A DNA stretch of 64,000 nt from an uncultured Bacilli bacterium (GTDB taxonomy: Bacteria > Bacillota_I > Bacilli_A > ML615J-28 > CAG-698): assembly GCA_934096585.1 (NCBI GenBank), contig CAKOMG010000003.1:124001-188000 (forward strand), in the 5' to 3' direction. Below are positions 26,856 to 36,683 of the stretch, piece after piece. A program made the translations under genes and the position numbers. The notes under the pieces were generated by a model that worked only from the letters and a program-made list of their open reading frames with translations, ran no database searches and was not told the DNA's origin. How positions within the stretch are numbered: the first letter of the stretch is position 1; each line of letters begins with the position of its first letter.

Positions 26856-27857
26856 TTATTCTATTTCAACATTCTTATTTATAATATTGACAACAAAGAA
26901 ATAATAAATTGCAAAAAACACAATGTATAATTCCATAATGCCTATTCGAATGAAGAATGGAATCCATTCTAAAGTAAAAAACACTATGGAAATAGGAATA
27001 CTTGTTAAAGCTGCAATATTATAATAATGTTTATATGTAATTAATGTATTTTTATTTCTTATAAATATGAATGCAAGTAAAGCTACAAAGATAGGACCTA
27101 ATACAGCATAAATAAATGTATTAAATGTATATTGCATTTTCATTTCAGGAATTAACACTTCTGTTAATTTATGAGTTATATAATCCATGTTTTCCATTTC
27201 ACTAAAATCCATGTCAACAGATCCAAAATTAAAAATATAGGATTTTCTATTGTTATCAATCATATACTTATTTCGATATGCAAACCCTGATCTATAAAAT
27301 ACAAGTAAAAAATGATTAAATTCATCTTCAGTGTATAAAGTATCAAATTTTTTCTTTACATCATAAGTCGAAGTTTCATTATTTTCAAACATATCAAATG
27401 TTATGTGAATATAGAAGATTGAAGATTTTCCTGTTCTTTCACCTTTTGCATTGACTTCAAACACTTCTCTTTTTAGTAAATATTCTTTTTGATTGTATGG
27501 TAACTCTTTGATTGAATTGACATTACTTGGAATAATTACTTGGCTATTTTTTTCTTGAAAGCCTATATTTTTTAATTCCGCTTCAGTTAAATAAATATAC
27601 TTATCACCAAAATTTGCTTTTTCTTCATCCGTAAATGCAAGTTCTTGCGATTGTTCACTATCCATAACATTAAATGAATAAGAAGCAGAATCCCTAAAAG
27701 TCTGATAAGCATTTTTCTTAAAAGTCGAAACGTAAGGGATAGCAATAAGGTAACTTATTAAAACTAAAATCAAAAACGAAATAAATATATTTATATTTTT
27801 CCTTTTGCCCATTAATCTAGGGATAAATAATGTTTTTATATAATTCCAAAATTTCAT
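26856..27857 (-). CDS. Multi-pass membrane protein, possibly DUF1189-like
   Basis: This 333-residue protein has one helix near the N-terminus (residues ~24-45), a ~185-residue extracytoplasmic region (NVMDSEQSQELAF, IFYIHITFDMFE) and four hydrophobic segments near the C-terminus (~245-330). The layout and the opening FWNYIKTLFIPRLMGK recall DUF1189 proteins of Firmicutes, but the match is weak. It follows the degenerate GGDEF-EAL gene by 12 bases and should be co-transcribed, so it may be a membrane partner of that protein. Nothing catalytic is visible. Confidence 0.65.
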   Translation of the reverse strand: MKFWNYIKTLFIPRLMGKRKNINIFISFLILVLISYLIAIPYVSTFKKNAYQTFRDSASYSFNVMDSEQSQELAFTDEEKANFGDKYIYLTEAELKNIGFQEKNSQVIIPSNVNSIKELPYNQKEYLLKREVFEVNAKGERTGKSSIFYIHITFDMFENNETSTYDVKKKFDTLYTEDEFNHFLLVFYRSGFAYRNKYMIDNNRKSYIFNFGSVDMDFSEMENMDYITHKLTEVLIPEMKMQYTFNTFIYAVLGPIFVALLAFIFIRNKNTLITYKHYYNIAALTSIPISIVFFTLEWIPFFIRIGIMELYIVFFAIYYFFVVNIINKNVEIE

Positions 27858-27869
27858 AATAACCTCTTT

Positions 27870-30686
27870 TTAAAATGGTATTTTTTTAAAGTTTCCTGAA
27901 TATATTGTAACTTTTTTATAATCATTAATTTTTTCATAACTAATCAATTCTAAATCAAACATGTTTGATAATCTCAATACTTTATGAAATTCATTAGGAT
28001 TAATCTTTTCAGAAATAAATATTCCTTTTATAATACCTGTTGTAAAATAAAAAGCATCCAACAAATTAATAATTTTAATATCCACGTAAACTTTTAAGTC
28101 ATTTTCTTTTAACTTATCAAAAATTTCATTAATGTTCTTATCATATTCGCAAATAACAAATATAAAATTATTAAATCGTTTCAAATCAAACGCACATAAA
28201 ATATGTAATAAATATTCGTTAGAAACACTAACAAAACAATTATGTTTAAAATTATTATCAATAATTGAAGAAATTAATTTATCATCATATTTTTGCTTTA
28301 GCGATGTTCCTAAATATTTATTAATATTTTCTTTGATGTCAATACCTGGTATTTCAGGTTTTATTTCATAAATATAATTGTCATCAAACGTTTTAAATTC
28401 CAAGCCGTTAAGTATTAAATCTGAATTTAATATTGAATCGATTCTATTAACTAAATTATTCTTTTTAATATATCCGCGATAAATATCGTCTGTAAAGTAT
28501 AACTTATTATAATCAAGCATAATTGTTGCAATACTAAGCATTTCATCAATATTAATAATATCGCGTGGATATCTAATTATTGCTGCTCGCGTTGCATAAT
28601 TTTTAATCAGCTTATCAAGAGTTCGTTGATTAACTTCATTTTCAAGAATTATAATAAATGATCCATCGTTAATATAGAAAGGTTCGACTCCAAAATTCTT
28701 TTTAATTTCAACATACTCATCTACCAATCCCTTAATTTTTATAATTGAAAATTTAAACTCTATGGCATTGCTCTTATTTTTTAAATCTATAATAGCTTTA
28801 TCTAAATCCTTTTGTGATAAAGCATAACCAACACTTTCATTTTCTAATGATTTAATAATACCTTGATAATAACAAAGATGCTTATTATAATCATAAATTG
28901 GTTCTCCAATTTCTTCAAGTTGTATCACCTTGTCATCAAGATTATATTTAAATGTAACTTTATATTTTTCTTTCTCAGTGAATTTACTCACATATTTATC
29001 ATAATCTGCTTTAGCAATATTTTTAATAAAATCATTACAACTAATTGTATTATGTTTATATGAGAAAAGTTTCTTTAAATAAGGTGACAAATACATAGTA
29101 TTATTATTTAAATAAAATAAACCTACATTATTATCATTTGTTACCATACTTATCGTTTTTTCTAAATAATTATTTTTTTCATTTGCAAACTCTATTGCCA
29201 AAGCTGATTCTAACAATTTAGTACCTAGTTTTAAAATTACAGTATTAGTCTGTTCAGTTAAATCATTATCATTTGAAGAATAAATGACAGCCGCAAAAGT
29301 ATCATTATTGTAAATGCAAGGAATTGTATTAATAAATTTTACTTCTTCTTTATCATACTCGTTTCCATTAAAAATATCTTTAAAAGAAAGACGGGAAAAC
29401 GAAAAATCAATAGCTATATCTCTATTTTTGGTAACCATCATCTCAACTACTGTATCTCTTAATGCTTCATAGTTAATATTTTTTTCATATAATCGTTCAT
29501 TTTTAAATTTAAAGCATTTTATAGAATCACTAATTTGATAATCAGCTTCATTTATTTTATTAAATAAAACAAACGTAAGTTCTTTAAAATTAATAATCTT
29601 TTGTAATTTGGAAGAATAATCCATTATAATTTCTCTCAAAGTATTACCCTGTAAAGCAATATTTACTAAATTTGTAAGTATGTCAAAGCGATAAACTAAA
29701 TTATTAGTTGTTTTTTCAATTATATCATTTTTATCATCTTCATTATTTTCTGAATTAATTTTTTCTTCATTATCATTAATTATTTTTTCAATTTTTTCAA
29801 TTTCTTTCATCGTGTTAGAAATTTGATTAGTATCATTTACACCTATAAAATAATCTAATTTATTATGATAAAATTGATCCTTAATTATTAAGTCATCAGT
29901 AGCGTTAATAAACAATGAAATCTTATTCATAACAAGTAATGATTGTTCATATTTTTTTAAACCATTTAATAATTTAAGATAATCATTAATAATATTTAAT
30001 GTCATATTATTGATTTCTTCATTTCCTAAAATATTATCATATAGCTGTATAGCTTCGTTATTTTTTCCTTCCAAACTAAATATTCTAGCAAGCAAATATT
30101 CAGAATATACTTCGCCTTCGTGATTAGTTTTTATTGCCAAGCAAGAATTTAATGCTTCTTTAGATTTTTTTATTTCGTTTTTATCAATGTATATTTTTGT
30201 AATATTACTTAAAACGTAAGATTTAGTTTCATCATCAGGATTATTCTGCAATATTAGATTAAAATAAGATAATGCTTTGTCTAAATCATTCATTTCACCA
30301 TATACATAAGCCAGTTCTAAATAAAATCTGTTTTTTGAAATAGTATCTTTTTCATTTATGTACTTCTCTTTTAAAGTTATATAACGCAAAGCTACTTTAT
30401 AATTTCTTTTATTTATATATAAATATATAAGTTTATCTAAGAATTCTAAATAAACTTTTTGAAAAATAACTTCATCAATTTTTTTAAATTCCTTTAATAA
30501 TAAAGAAATTGCTTCATCATTATTTTGATGTTCAATATAAATATCAGCAGTTAAAAGAATGCATTCATAATAATATTCTTTATTATTCTCTTTTATGCAT
30601 TGATCTTTTAATACATTAATTTCGTTAAGTAATGAGAAAGTTTTTTCTTTTTCTTCTAAGATTTTAAATTGTTCACGAATATTCAA
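27870..30686 (-). CDS. TPR-GAF-PAS protein with degenerate GGDEF and EAL domains
   Basis: This is a ~938-residue protein. About residues 1-310 are TPR repeats (ELAYVYGEMNDLDKALSYF; EYLLARIFSLEGKNNEAIQL). About 330-510 looks like a GAF domain, ~520-620 like a PAS domain, and ~630-740 follows the GGDEF fold, but the GGDEF site reads YINDGSFIIIL; RYPRDIINIDEMLSIA keeps the downstream pattern. The last ~180 residues follow the EAL fold (SVSNEYLL, FVICEYDKNINEIF) without the EAL motif or metal ligands. It is therefore probably a c-di-GMP or nucleotide sensor, or a protein-binding scaffold, and not an enzyme. I choose the TTG at 30686 with GAGGTG upstream; the 21 codons before it are poor. Confidence 0.75.
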   Translation of the reverse strand: MNIREQFKILEEKEKTFSLLNEINVLKDQCIKENNKEYYYECILLTADIYIEHQNNDEAISLLLKEFKKIDEVIFQKVYLEFLDKLIYLYINKRNYKVALRYITLKEKYINEKDTISKNRFYLELAYVYGEMNDLDKALSYFNLILQNNPDDETKSYVLSNITKIYIDKNEIKKSKEALNSCLAIKTNHEGEVYSEYLLARIFSLEGKNNEAIQLYDNILGNEEINNMTLNIINDYLKLLNGLKKYEQSLLVMNKISLFINATDDLIIKDQFYHNKLDYFIGVNDTNQISNTMKEIEKIEKIINDNEEKINSENNEDDKNDIIEKTTNNLVYRFDILTNLVNIALQGNTLREIIMDYSSKLQKIINFKELTFVLFNKINEADYQISDSIKCFKFKNERLYEKNINYEALRDTVVEMMVTKNRDIAIDFSFSRLSFKDIFNGNEYDKEEVKFINTIPCIYNNDTFAAVIYSSNDNDLTEQTNTVILKLGTKLLESALAIEFANEKNNYLEKTISMVTNDNNVGLFYLNNNTMYLSPYLKKLFSYKHNTISCNDFIKNIAKADYDKYVSKFTEKEKYKVTFKYNLDDKVIQLEEIGEPIYDYNKHLCYYQGIIKSLENESVGYALSQKDLDKAIIDLKNKSNAIEFKFSIIKIKGLVDEYVEIKKNFGVEPFYINDGSFIIILENEVNQRTLDKLIKNYATRAAIIRYPRDIINIDEMLSIATIMLDYNKLYFTDDIYRGYIKKNNLVNRIDSILNSDLILNGLEFKTFDDNYIYEIKPEIPGIDIKENINKYLGTSLKQKYDDKLISSIIDNNFKHNCFVSVSNEYLLHILCAFDLKRFNNFIFVICEYDKNINEIFDKLKENDLKVYVDIKIINLLDAFYFTTGIIKGIFISEKINPNEFHKVLRLSNMFDLELISYEKINDYKKVTIYSGNFKKIPF

Positions 30687-30808
30687 AGCATTCACCTCAT
30701 TTTTTTTAATTATATCATAAAAAGATAAAAAAAGCCATAAAATAATCAATTATGTTAGTAATTAGTTAAAGATATAATAGCATTTATATAGTTTTAAACA
30801 TTAAAAAT

Positions 30809-30830
30809 GCTCATCTAATTATAGGTGAGC
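30809..30830 (-). terminator. Terminator after dtd
   Basis: The stem GCTCACCTA/TAGATGAGC with loop TAAT is followed on the minus strand by ATTTTTAA. Confidence 0.7.
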
Positions 30831-30847
30831 TCTTTTTTAATATTTTG

Positions 30848-31282
30848 TTAGAATTCAAGTAAAAATGTTGATGGACCATGATTAACAAAATCAATATCCA
30901 TATCAGCACCAAACACTCCCGTTTTAGTAGTAACAAAGGTGTTTAATTCATTATTAAAATAATCATATAAAAGAGTAGCTTCTTCTGGTTTCATAGCATT
31001 AACAAATGAAGGTCTATTGCCATCGTTAGTATTACCATATAAAGTGAATTGAGAAATTGATAACACTTCACCATTTACTTGATTAATATTTAAATTCATT
31101 TTACCATTTTCATCTTCAAATATACGTAAATTCACAATTTTTTTTACCATTTTATCAACTACCATTTTAGTATCAGAGTGAGTAAAACCAACAAGAAGCA
31201 TATAACCTTCTTTAATCTCTCCAACTATTTTATTATTGATTATACATTTTGCTCTTTTTACTCTTTGCACAATAACTCTCAT
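30848..31282 (-). CDS. dtd: D-aminoacyl-tRNA deacylase
   Basis: This 144-residue enzyme hydrolyses D-aminoacyl-tRNAs (and Gly-tRNA-Ala) as a homodimer. It starts MRVIVQRVKRA and has the active-site segments SQFTLYG near residue 78 and NHGPSTF near 135; the latter is the Gly-cisPro region, with H where most have D or S. It overlaps the relA stop codon by 4 bases; relA-dtd is the common Firmicutes order. Confidence 0.95.
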   Translation of the reverse strand: MRVIVQRVKRAKCIINNKIVGEIKEGYMLLVGFTHSDTKMVVDKMVKKIVNLRIFEDENGKMNLNINQVNGEVLSISQFTLYGNTNDGNRPSFVNAMKPEEATLLYDYFNNELNTFVTTKTGVFGADMDIDFVNHGPSTFLLEF

Positions 31283-33462
31283 TTCATAATCCTTTCAACT
31301 GAATAAACATCATTTAGTTTTTCAATATTAGCAATAGTTTTTTGTAGTGCTTCCAAACTTGGAGTTACTACTTTAACTTTCGTTAAAATATCTCCATCTT
31401 TTGTTTTGCTTGAACTAATTGCCTTAATAGACATAGAATTGCTATTAATCGTATTAATTATATCAACAACAATGCTCTTTCTATCAAAAGATAAAATAGA
31501 CAATTGCGTTTCGTAATTGATACTATCACCACTTGTATCCCAAAATACATCAAGCAATCTATCAGTATCTATTGACTTAACATTTGGACATTCTAAACGA
31601 TGTACAATTATACCTGAACCTTTAGAAACATATCCAACAATATCGTCGCCTTTAATTGGATGACAACAATTAGCCAATTTAATCTGTGCTTTGTCAAGAC
31701 CTGCAACAACAACTCCACAACTATTTTTATAATGTCTAGGTTCAACTCTTTTTTCCTCACTATATTGCTTTATTAGCATCTCTTCATCACTTTCAGCGAT
31801 TCCGAACAATTTATGAGCGGCACCTTTTACAGATAAAGTTCCTTTGCCTAATTCATAATAAAAATCTTCTAAATTATTAACATTATATTTTGAAAATGTA
31901 TCAACTACTAATTTTTCAGTAATTTTACCTTCCAAATTTTCAGTTTTCAAAGCATTTTCAAAATCAGTTTGACCTTTTAAAACTAGAGAATCTCTCTTTC
32001 GTTTATTTAATATTGAAATAATTTTATGTTTAGCATGTGATGTTTTAACAATTTTAATCCATTGTTCAGTTGGGCCATTAAAGTTCTTTGATGTTTTAAT
32101 TTCAACAACATCACCAGTTTTTAACCTATAAGTTAAAGGAACGATTTTGCCATTGACAATAGCACCTACCGTATGATTTCCAACCTCAGTATGAACGCGG
32201 TATGCAAAATCCAATGGAGTTCCGCCATTTGGAAGGTCAATTACATCACCCTTAGGTGTAAAGATATAAACGTTGGCGGAAAAAATATCTTCTTTTAAGT
32301 TTTCAAGAGGATCTTTTCCATCTTCTTCTGCGTTTTCAATATAGGTAATCATATCTTTATACCATTTAAATTTACTTGCAAGTTCAGCTTGTTCTTTTTC
32401 CGGTGTATAAGAAGTATTATCTTCTTTATATGCCCAATGAGCAGCAATACCCATTTCAGCTATAGCATCCATATCATAAGTTCTAATTTGAATTTCAAAT
32501 ATTTTGCCATTTAATCCAACAACAGTAGTATGTAAAGATTGATATAAATTTGGTTTAGGTGTAGCAATATAATCTTTAAATCTAAGTGGAATTGGCGTCC
32601 ATTCGCCATGAACAAGTCCCAAAGCATGATAGCAATCTTCAATTGTTGGGACAATGATTCTTAAAGCCAATAAATCATATATTTCATTAAATTCTTTATT
32701 TTTAGTGTTCATTTTTTTACAAACACTATAAATGTTTTTTACACGCCCTTTAATGTCAAAATTTTTAAATCCATTGGTATTTAAAATTTCTTTTAATCGC
32801 TCAATCATTTTAACAATATCGTCGTCGCGTGCGGCTTTTTGTTGTTTAATTAAATTCAATACACGAATATACTCTTCAGGATTTGTATACTTAAAACTTA
32901 AATCTTCTAATTCCGCTTTTAAGCGATACATACCAAGACGATGTGCAAGTGGTGCATATAGATCGAGCGTTTCTTGAGCTATTCTTTTTTGCTTTTCAGG
33001 TGTTTGGAATTCAAGAGTACGCATATTGTGAAGTCTATCATATAACTTCACAAGAATTACTCTAACATCTTTAGCCATTGCAACTAAAATTTTTTGATGT
33101 GACTTTTCCAAAACTTTTTCTTTGGTCATATACTTTAATTTACTTATTTTAGTAACACCATCAACTATTTTTGCTACATCACTACCAAAATACTTTTCAA
33201 TGTAATCTAATGAAATATCGGTATCTTCTACCACATCATGTAACAGTGCAGCTGCAATTGTGGATGGACCAGCGTGTATTTCCGTAAGCATATATGCCAC
33301 AGCAAGTGGATGATTAATGTAAGGTTCACCAGACATTCTGAATTGTCCTTCATGTTGTTGTTTAGCTAAATTATAAGCATCCTCAATTAATTTAATATTT
33401 TTTTCTTGTTTTAAATATGTTGATGCTAAAGATAATAAGCTTTCAATTGTAGCAGGTTCCAT
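31279..33462 (-). CDS. relA: Bifunctional (p)ppGpp synthetase/hydrolase (Rel)
   Basis: This 727-residue long RSH protein is complete. The HD hydrolase domain has HDVVEDT near residue 70, the synthetase domain has YQSLHTTV and EIQIRTYDMDAIAEMG near 305-340, the TGS domain starts near 390 (VYIFTPKGDVIDLPNG), followed by a zinc/helical region with CCHPIKGDDI and a C-terminal ACT domain. It makes and degrades (p)ppGpp during starvation. Both catalytic halves keep their signatures, as is usual when one Rel serves both activities. apt lies 23 bases upstream, as in B. subtilis. Confidence 0.97.
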   Translation of the reverse strand: MEPATIESLLSLASTYLKQEKNIKLIEDAYNLAKQQHEGQFRMSGEPYINHPLAVAYMLTEIHAGPSTIAAALLHDVVEDTDISLDYIEKYFGSDVAKIVDGVTKISKLKYMTKEKVLEKSHQKILVAMAKDVRVILVKLYDRLHNMRTLEFQTPEKQKRIAQETLDLYAPLAHRLGMYRLKAELEDLSFKYTNPEEYIRVLNLIKQQKAARDDDIVKMIERLKEILNTNGFKNFDIKGRVKNIYSVCKKMNTKNKEFNEIYDLLALRIIVPTIEDCYHALGLVHGEWTPIPLRFKDYIATPKPNLYQSLHTTVVGLNGKIFEIQIRTYDMDAIAEMGIAAHWAYKEDNTSYTPEKEQAELASKFKWYKDMITYIENAEEDGKDPLENLKEDIFSANVYIFTPKGDVIDLPNGGTPLDFAYRVHTEVGNHTVGAIVNGKIVPLTYRLKTGDVVEIKTSKNFNGPTEQWIKIVKTSHAKHKIISILNKRKRDSLVLKGQTDFENALKTENLEGKITEKLVVDTFSKYNVNNLEDFYYELGKGTLSVKGAAHKLFGIAESDEEMLIKQYSEEKRVEPRHYKNSCGVVVAGLDKAQIKLANCCHPIKGDDIVGYVSKGSGIIVHRLECPNVKSIDTDRLLDVFWDTSGDSINYETQLSILSFDRKSIVVDIINTINSNSMSIKAISSSKTKDGDILTKVKVVTPSLEALQKTIANIEKLNDVYSVERIMK

Positions 33463-33485
33463 ACATTAACCCCCTTTCTATACTT

Positions 33486-34013
33486 CTAATATTTAACTAA
33501 TGATTTTACATTATAATCTTTTAATAATTTTCGACCATTTAAATCGCTTAGTTCAATTACAAAATACATGCCGACAACAATACCGCCTAAACTTTCAATT
33601 AGTTTTGCGGCTGCATGCACAGTTCCACCGGTAGCAAGTAAGTCATCAATGATAACAACTTTTTGACCAGGTTTAATCGCATCTTTATGAATACATAAAA
33701 CATTTTTACCATATTCTAAATCGTATGAAATTTCTTTAGTTTCACGTGGTAATTTACCAGGTTTTCTAACTGGAACAAATCCAACGCCCATATTTATAGC
33801 TACAGGACAACTAAAAAAGAATCCACGAGATTCAGGTCCTGTAATAACTTCAGCACCTACTTCTTTTGATAATTCAGTTAATTCATCGCATGCTTGTTTA
33901 AAAACTTCACCATCTCCAAGCAATGGCGTAATGTCTCTAAATAAAATGCCTTCAATTGGAAAATCTTTTACACTTTTGATATAATCTTCATAATTATATT
34001 TCACTATTTTCAC
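33486..34013 (-). CDS. apt: Adenine phosphoribosyltransferase
   Basis: This 175-residue type I PRTase converts adenine and PRPP to AMP. It has the N-terminal FPIEGILFRDITPLL, GPESRGFFF near residue 60, RKPGKLPRET near 83 and the PRPP motif VVIIDDLLATGGT near 119. Length and motifs are canonical. It heads the apt-relA-dtd unit; recJ, often just upstream, is not present. Confidence 0.97.
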   Translation of the reverse strand: MKIVKYNYEDYIKSVKDFPIEGILFRDITPLLGDGEVFKQACDELTELSKEVGAEVITGPESRGFFFSCPVAINMGVGFVPVRKPGKLPRETKEISYDLEYGKNVLCIHKDAIKPGQKVVIIDDLLATGGTVHAAAKLIESLGGIVVGMYFVIELSDLNGRKLLKDYNVKSLVKY

Positions 34014-34092
34014 CTCTTATAGAATAATTATAGTTTATAGTATCATAAAAATTCATAAACGTATAAATTAATAAAAAACTATTTCCTATAAT

Positions 34093-34121
34093 ACATATTT
34101 TATCACTAATTGACATATAAA
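34093..34121 (+). promoter_or_regulatory. Candidate sigma-E promoter of spoVB
   Basis: ACATATT (34093-34099), 14 bases, then CATATAAA (34114-34121), with the TTG start 17 bases further on. The CATATAAA element is identical to that upstream of spoVID. Confidence 0.55.
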
Positions 34122-34137
34122 TCAATACGAGGTTTAT

Positions 34138-35583
34138 TTGAAAGTGCTAACAAAAAAGAAAAAAATCATTAATAACACTTTAATTTTAATAGTTTCAAGT
34201 TTAATAATTAAAGTGTTAGGCTTATTTAACCGCATAATTTTGACAAGATTTTTAGGAAATCCTGGAATCTCATTATACACACTAGCCATACCAACAATAA
34301 TGCTTTTTGTATCGCTTAGTTCATTATCACTTTCCACAGCAATGATAAAAATAAGTTCAAAGTACCAATCAAAAAGAGTAATATCTGTTGGTATATTTAT
34401 AGCAATTATTGCGTCTTCGCTTGCTTCTATAATCTTATTATTATCTTTAAATACCATTTCTTCGAAATTATTAAAACAAACTGATACATATTATCCTATA
34501 TTATTTTCTATTCCATTATTATTTTTTACTTCAATTAGTTCAGTAATAAGAGGATATTTTTTAGGTATTGAGAAAACAAATGTAACATCTTATGCAAACA
34601 TTATAGAACAATTAACAAGAATTATTTTCACTTTAATTGTTTTTTCATTATTTAAAGATAAAAATATTGTTTTTTATGTAAACATTGCAATTATAATGAT
34701 GTCTATAGGAGAATTATGTTCTCTAATTTATACATTCTTAAAATTAAAAAGAATAAAAAATAAAAAGCAAATTGATAATAAAATAATAAAAAAAGAACTA
34801 CTAGATATAGCCGTTCCTTCAACTTCCTCTTCTATAATTAGTAACATTACTTTTTTTATGGAGCCGATTATCTTTACATTTGTATTAACTAAATTAAATT
34901 ATAATTCAAAAGAAATATTGTATAAATATAGTGAAGTTTCTGCTTACGCATTGCCACTTATTACTATGTTTTCCTTTATTCCCATTTCGATTTCAATGGC
35001 TGTAATGCCTAAACTTAGTACTTCTTTAGACAAATCAATTAGTTCTTTTATATCATCAATTATTACAATAATTTTAATACCAGCCTTATTAATTTGTTTG
35101 ATCCTTTTTGACTACAGTAAAGAAATATGTTTACTGTTATATAAAACGGATATTGGTGGTAATATAGTTAAAAAATACATTTATTTATTTATCGTTTTTT
35201 ATTTCATTAATCCTTTTAGCACTGTTCTTTTATCAACTGGAAAATCAAAACTACTATTCCTTTTTTCTACAATTACTCATATTATTAAATTGATACTATT
35301 ATTTATTCTTCCGTATATTACTAACGATTCATTAATTATTAGTTATTTAATATCGTATCTATTATTATTCATTCTTTTACTTGTCTTTTTAATAAAGAAA
35401 TATCACTTTAAAATTCAAATAATTAACATTTTATCAATACTACTTATATTTATTATTACCTTTTTATTAAATAAAATAGTCATTAATTTAAATTTATCAT
35501 TTTTAATAAAAATTTTAATAATTAGTACAATTTATTGTTTATTTAGTTTCTTCTTCATTATTAAGAATAGGAACAACGTATAA
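34138..35583 (+). CDS. spoVB: SpoVB-like MOP-superfamily flippase
   Basis: This 481-residue protein with about 14 membrane helices belongs to the polysaccharide transport/MurJ-like branch. Its N-terminus (TLILIVSSLIIKVLGLFNRIILTRFLG) and SSVIRGYFLGIEKTN near residue 140 are typical of SpoVB/YkvU. SpoVB is needed for spore cortex synthesis, probably as a lipid-linked precursor flippase. It starts with TTG at 34138, placed six bases after GAGG. The neighbouring DUF421 and YrzE-like genes are the same neighbours as in B. subtilis. Its 3' end overlaps the convergent DUF421 gene by 45 bases. Confidence 0.88.
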   Translation: MKVLTKKKKIINNTLILIVSSLIIKVLGLFNRIILTRFLGNPGISLYTLAIPTIMLFVSLSSLSLSTAMIKISSKYQSKRVISVGIFIAIIASSLASIILLLSLNTISSKLLKQTDTYYPILFSIPLLFFTSISSVIRGYFLGIEKTNVTSYANIIEQLTRIIFTLIVFSLFKDKNIVFYVNIAIIMMSIGELCSLIYTFLKLKRIKNKKQIDNKIIKKELLDIAVPSTSSSIISNITFFMEPIIFTFVLTKLNYNSKEILYKYSEVSAYALPLITMFSFIPISISMAVMPKLSTSLDKSISSFISSIITIILIPALLICLILFDYSKEICLLLYKTDIGGNIVKKYIYLFIVFYFINPFSTVLLSTGKSKLLFLFSTITHIIKLILLFILPYITNDSLIISYLISYLLLFILLLVFLIKKYHFKIQIINILSILLIFIITFLLNKIVINLNLSFLIKILIISTIYCLFSFFFIIKNRNNV

Positions 35584-36180
35584 TTCCCCTTTTTCTAAAC
35601 TAGCATAGTAAACATCTTTTATTCTTATACCATTTAATTTCTTTTTAAGCCAATAAACGCTTAATCCGAGCATTTTCAAATTATCTTCTTCTACCTTTCC
35701 GCTAACAATTAATGGGAAAGGATTTGTTGGGGAATCTTTATACTTAAATACACTAATATTACCATTATTCTCCAAAACCAAATATTGTACTTCTTTTAAA
35801 CTTGCAACCGAATTCAGTCTTAATTGCGTTATTAAATCATCCATATTATATCTTTGTTTTTGCATTTCTTTTACATTTAATTTTCCATCATAAATCAACA
35901 CAGATTCCTTACCATCAAAAAATTTTCTTGCTCTTTTCCATTTCAAGAGCATTAAGGCAATGGATCGTTGCACAATTCCTAATACAACAGCAACTATCAA
36001 ATAATGGAAAAAATTTTCATTATCTTCTTCAATACCGATTACTAGTATATCCGCAATTACAAGTATTATAGAAAAGTCAAATAAATTCACTTGTCCTATT
36101 TCTCTTTTTCCCATAAAACGCAAACATACGAATAATACAAAATACACAACTAAACATTTTAAAATAATTCTAAACATCAT
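35539..36180 (-). CDS. DUF421 membrane protein (YrbG-like)
   Basis: This 213-residue protein has three N-terminal membrane helices (~5-85; RFMGKREIGQVNLFDF is the family hallmark) and a soluble C-terminal half (DGKLNVKEMQKQRYNMDDLITQLR, then ASLKEVQYLVLENNG). DUF421 proteins include YetF/YrbG of Bacillus, the family linked to spore-membrane germination and maturation functions. It is convergent with spoVB, sharing 45 bases at the 3' ends, and divergent from the YrzE-like gene. Confidence 0.9.
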   Translation of the reverse strand: MMFRIILKCLVVYFVLFVCLRFMGKREIGQVNLFDFSIILVIADILVIGIEEDNENFFHYLIVAVVLGIVQRSIALMLLKWKRARKFFDGKESVLIYDGKLNVKEMQKQRYNMDDLITQLRLNSVASLKEVQYLVLENNGNISVFKYKDSPTNPFPLIVSGKVEEDNLKMLGLSVYWLKKKLNGIRIKDVYYASLEKGELYVVPILNNEEETK

Positions 36181-36228
36181 ATTCTAAAAAACCAATCCTT
36201 TCATATATTTAATTAGAGGTTTATTTAA

Positions 36229-36612
36229 ATGGAAAAACAAAAAAATAAAATTAAAAAATTTTTATTTGTTTATTTATTATTTTTTATTATTTTAACCACA
36301 GTATCATTAGTTTATGCAATATTACTACACAATGGAATTTTATCAACAAGTTCTGCTTTCTTTAATAGAATAACCTTCATTATAGGAATTGTGATGTTTT
36401 TTATTTTAGGTTTTTTAATCGGAAAAGTTGCAAAAAAAAATGGTCTAGTAGAAGGATTAATTGCAGCGCTCATAATAATTTTACTTTCTCTTTTAATAAA
36501 TTTAATTATTAGAATAGAATTAAGTAGTTTATTTTTTATTAAGGCAGGAAGTTACATCTTAAGTTCAATGGCTGGTGGAATAATAGGAGTTAATTCATTA
36601 AAAAAGAAATAA
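36229..36612 (+). CDS. TIGR04086 family membrane protein (YrzE-like)
   Basis: This 127-residue protein has four predicted membrane helices (about 10-30, 42-62, 70-95 and 103-122). GFLIGKVAKKNGLVEGLI and the C-terminal GSYILSSMAGGIIGVN match the YrzE/TIGR04086 family of Firmicutes, whose function is unknown. In B. subtilis it also lies near spoVB and yrbG. The ATG has AGAGG upstream. Confidence 0.8.
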   Translation: MEKQKNKIKKFLFVYLLFFIILTTVSLVYAILLHNGILSTSSAFFNRITFIIGIVMFFILGFLIGKVAKKNGLVEGLIAALIIILLSLLINLIIRIELSSLFFIKAGSYILSSMAGGIIGVNSLKKK

Positions 36613-36683
36613 ATAATATTTTACAATACTCATAATTTGTGATAAAATATTTAAGAAGATTAAAGATTTATCAAAGGTGTAAT

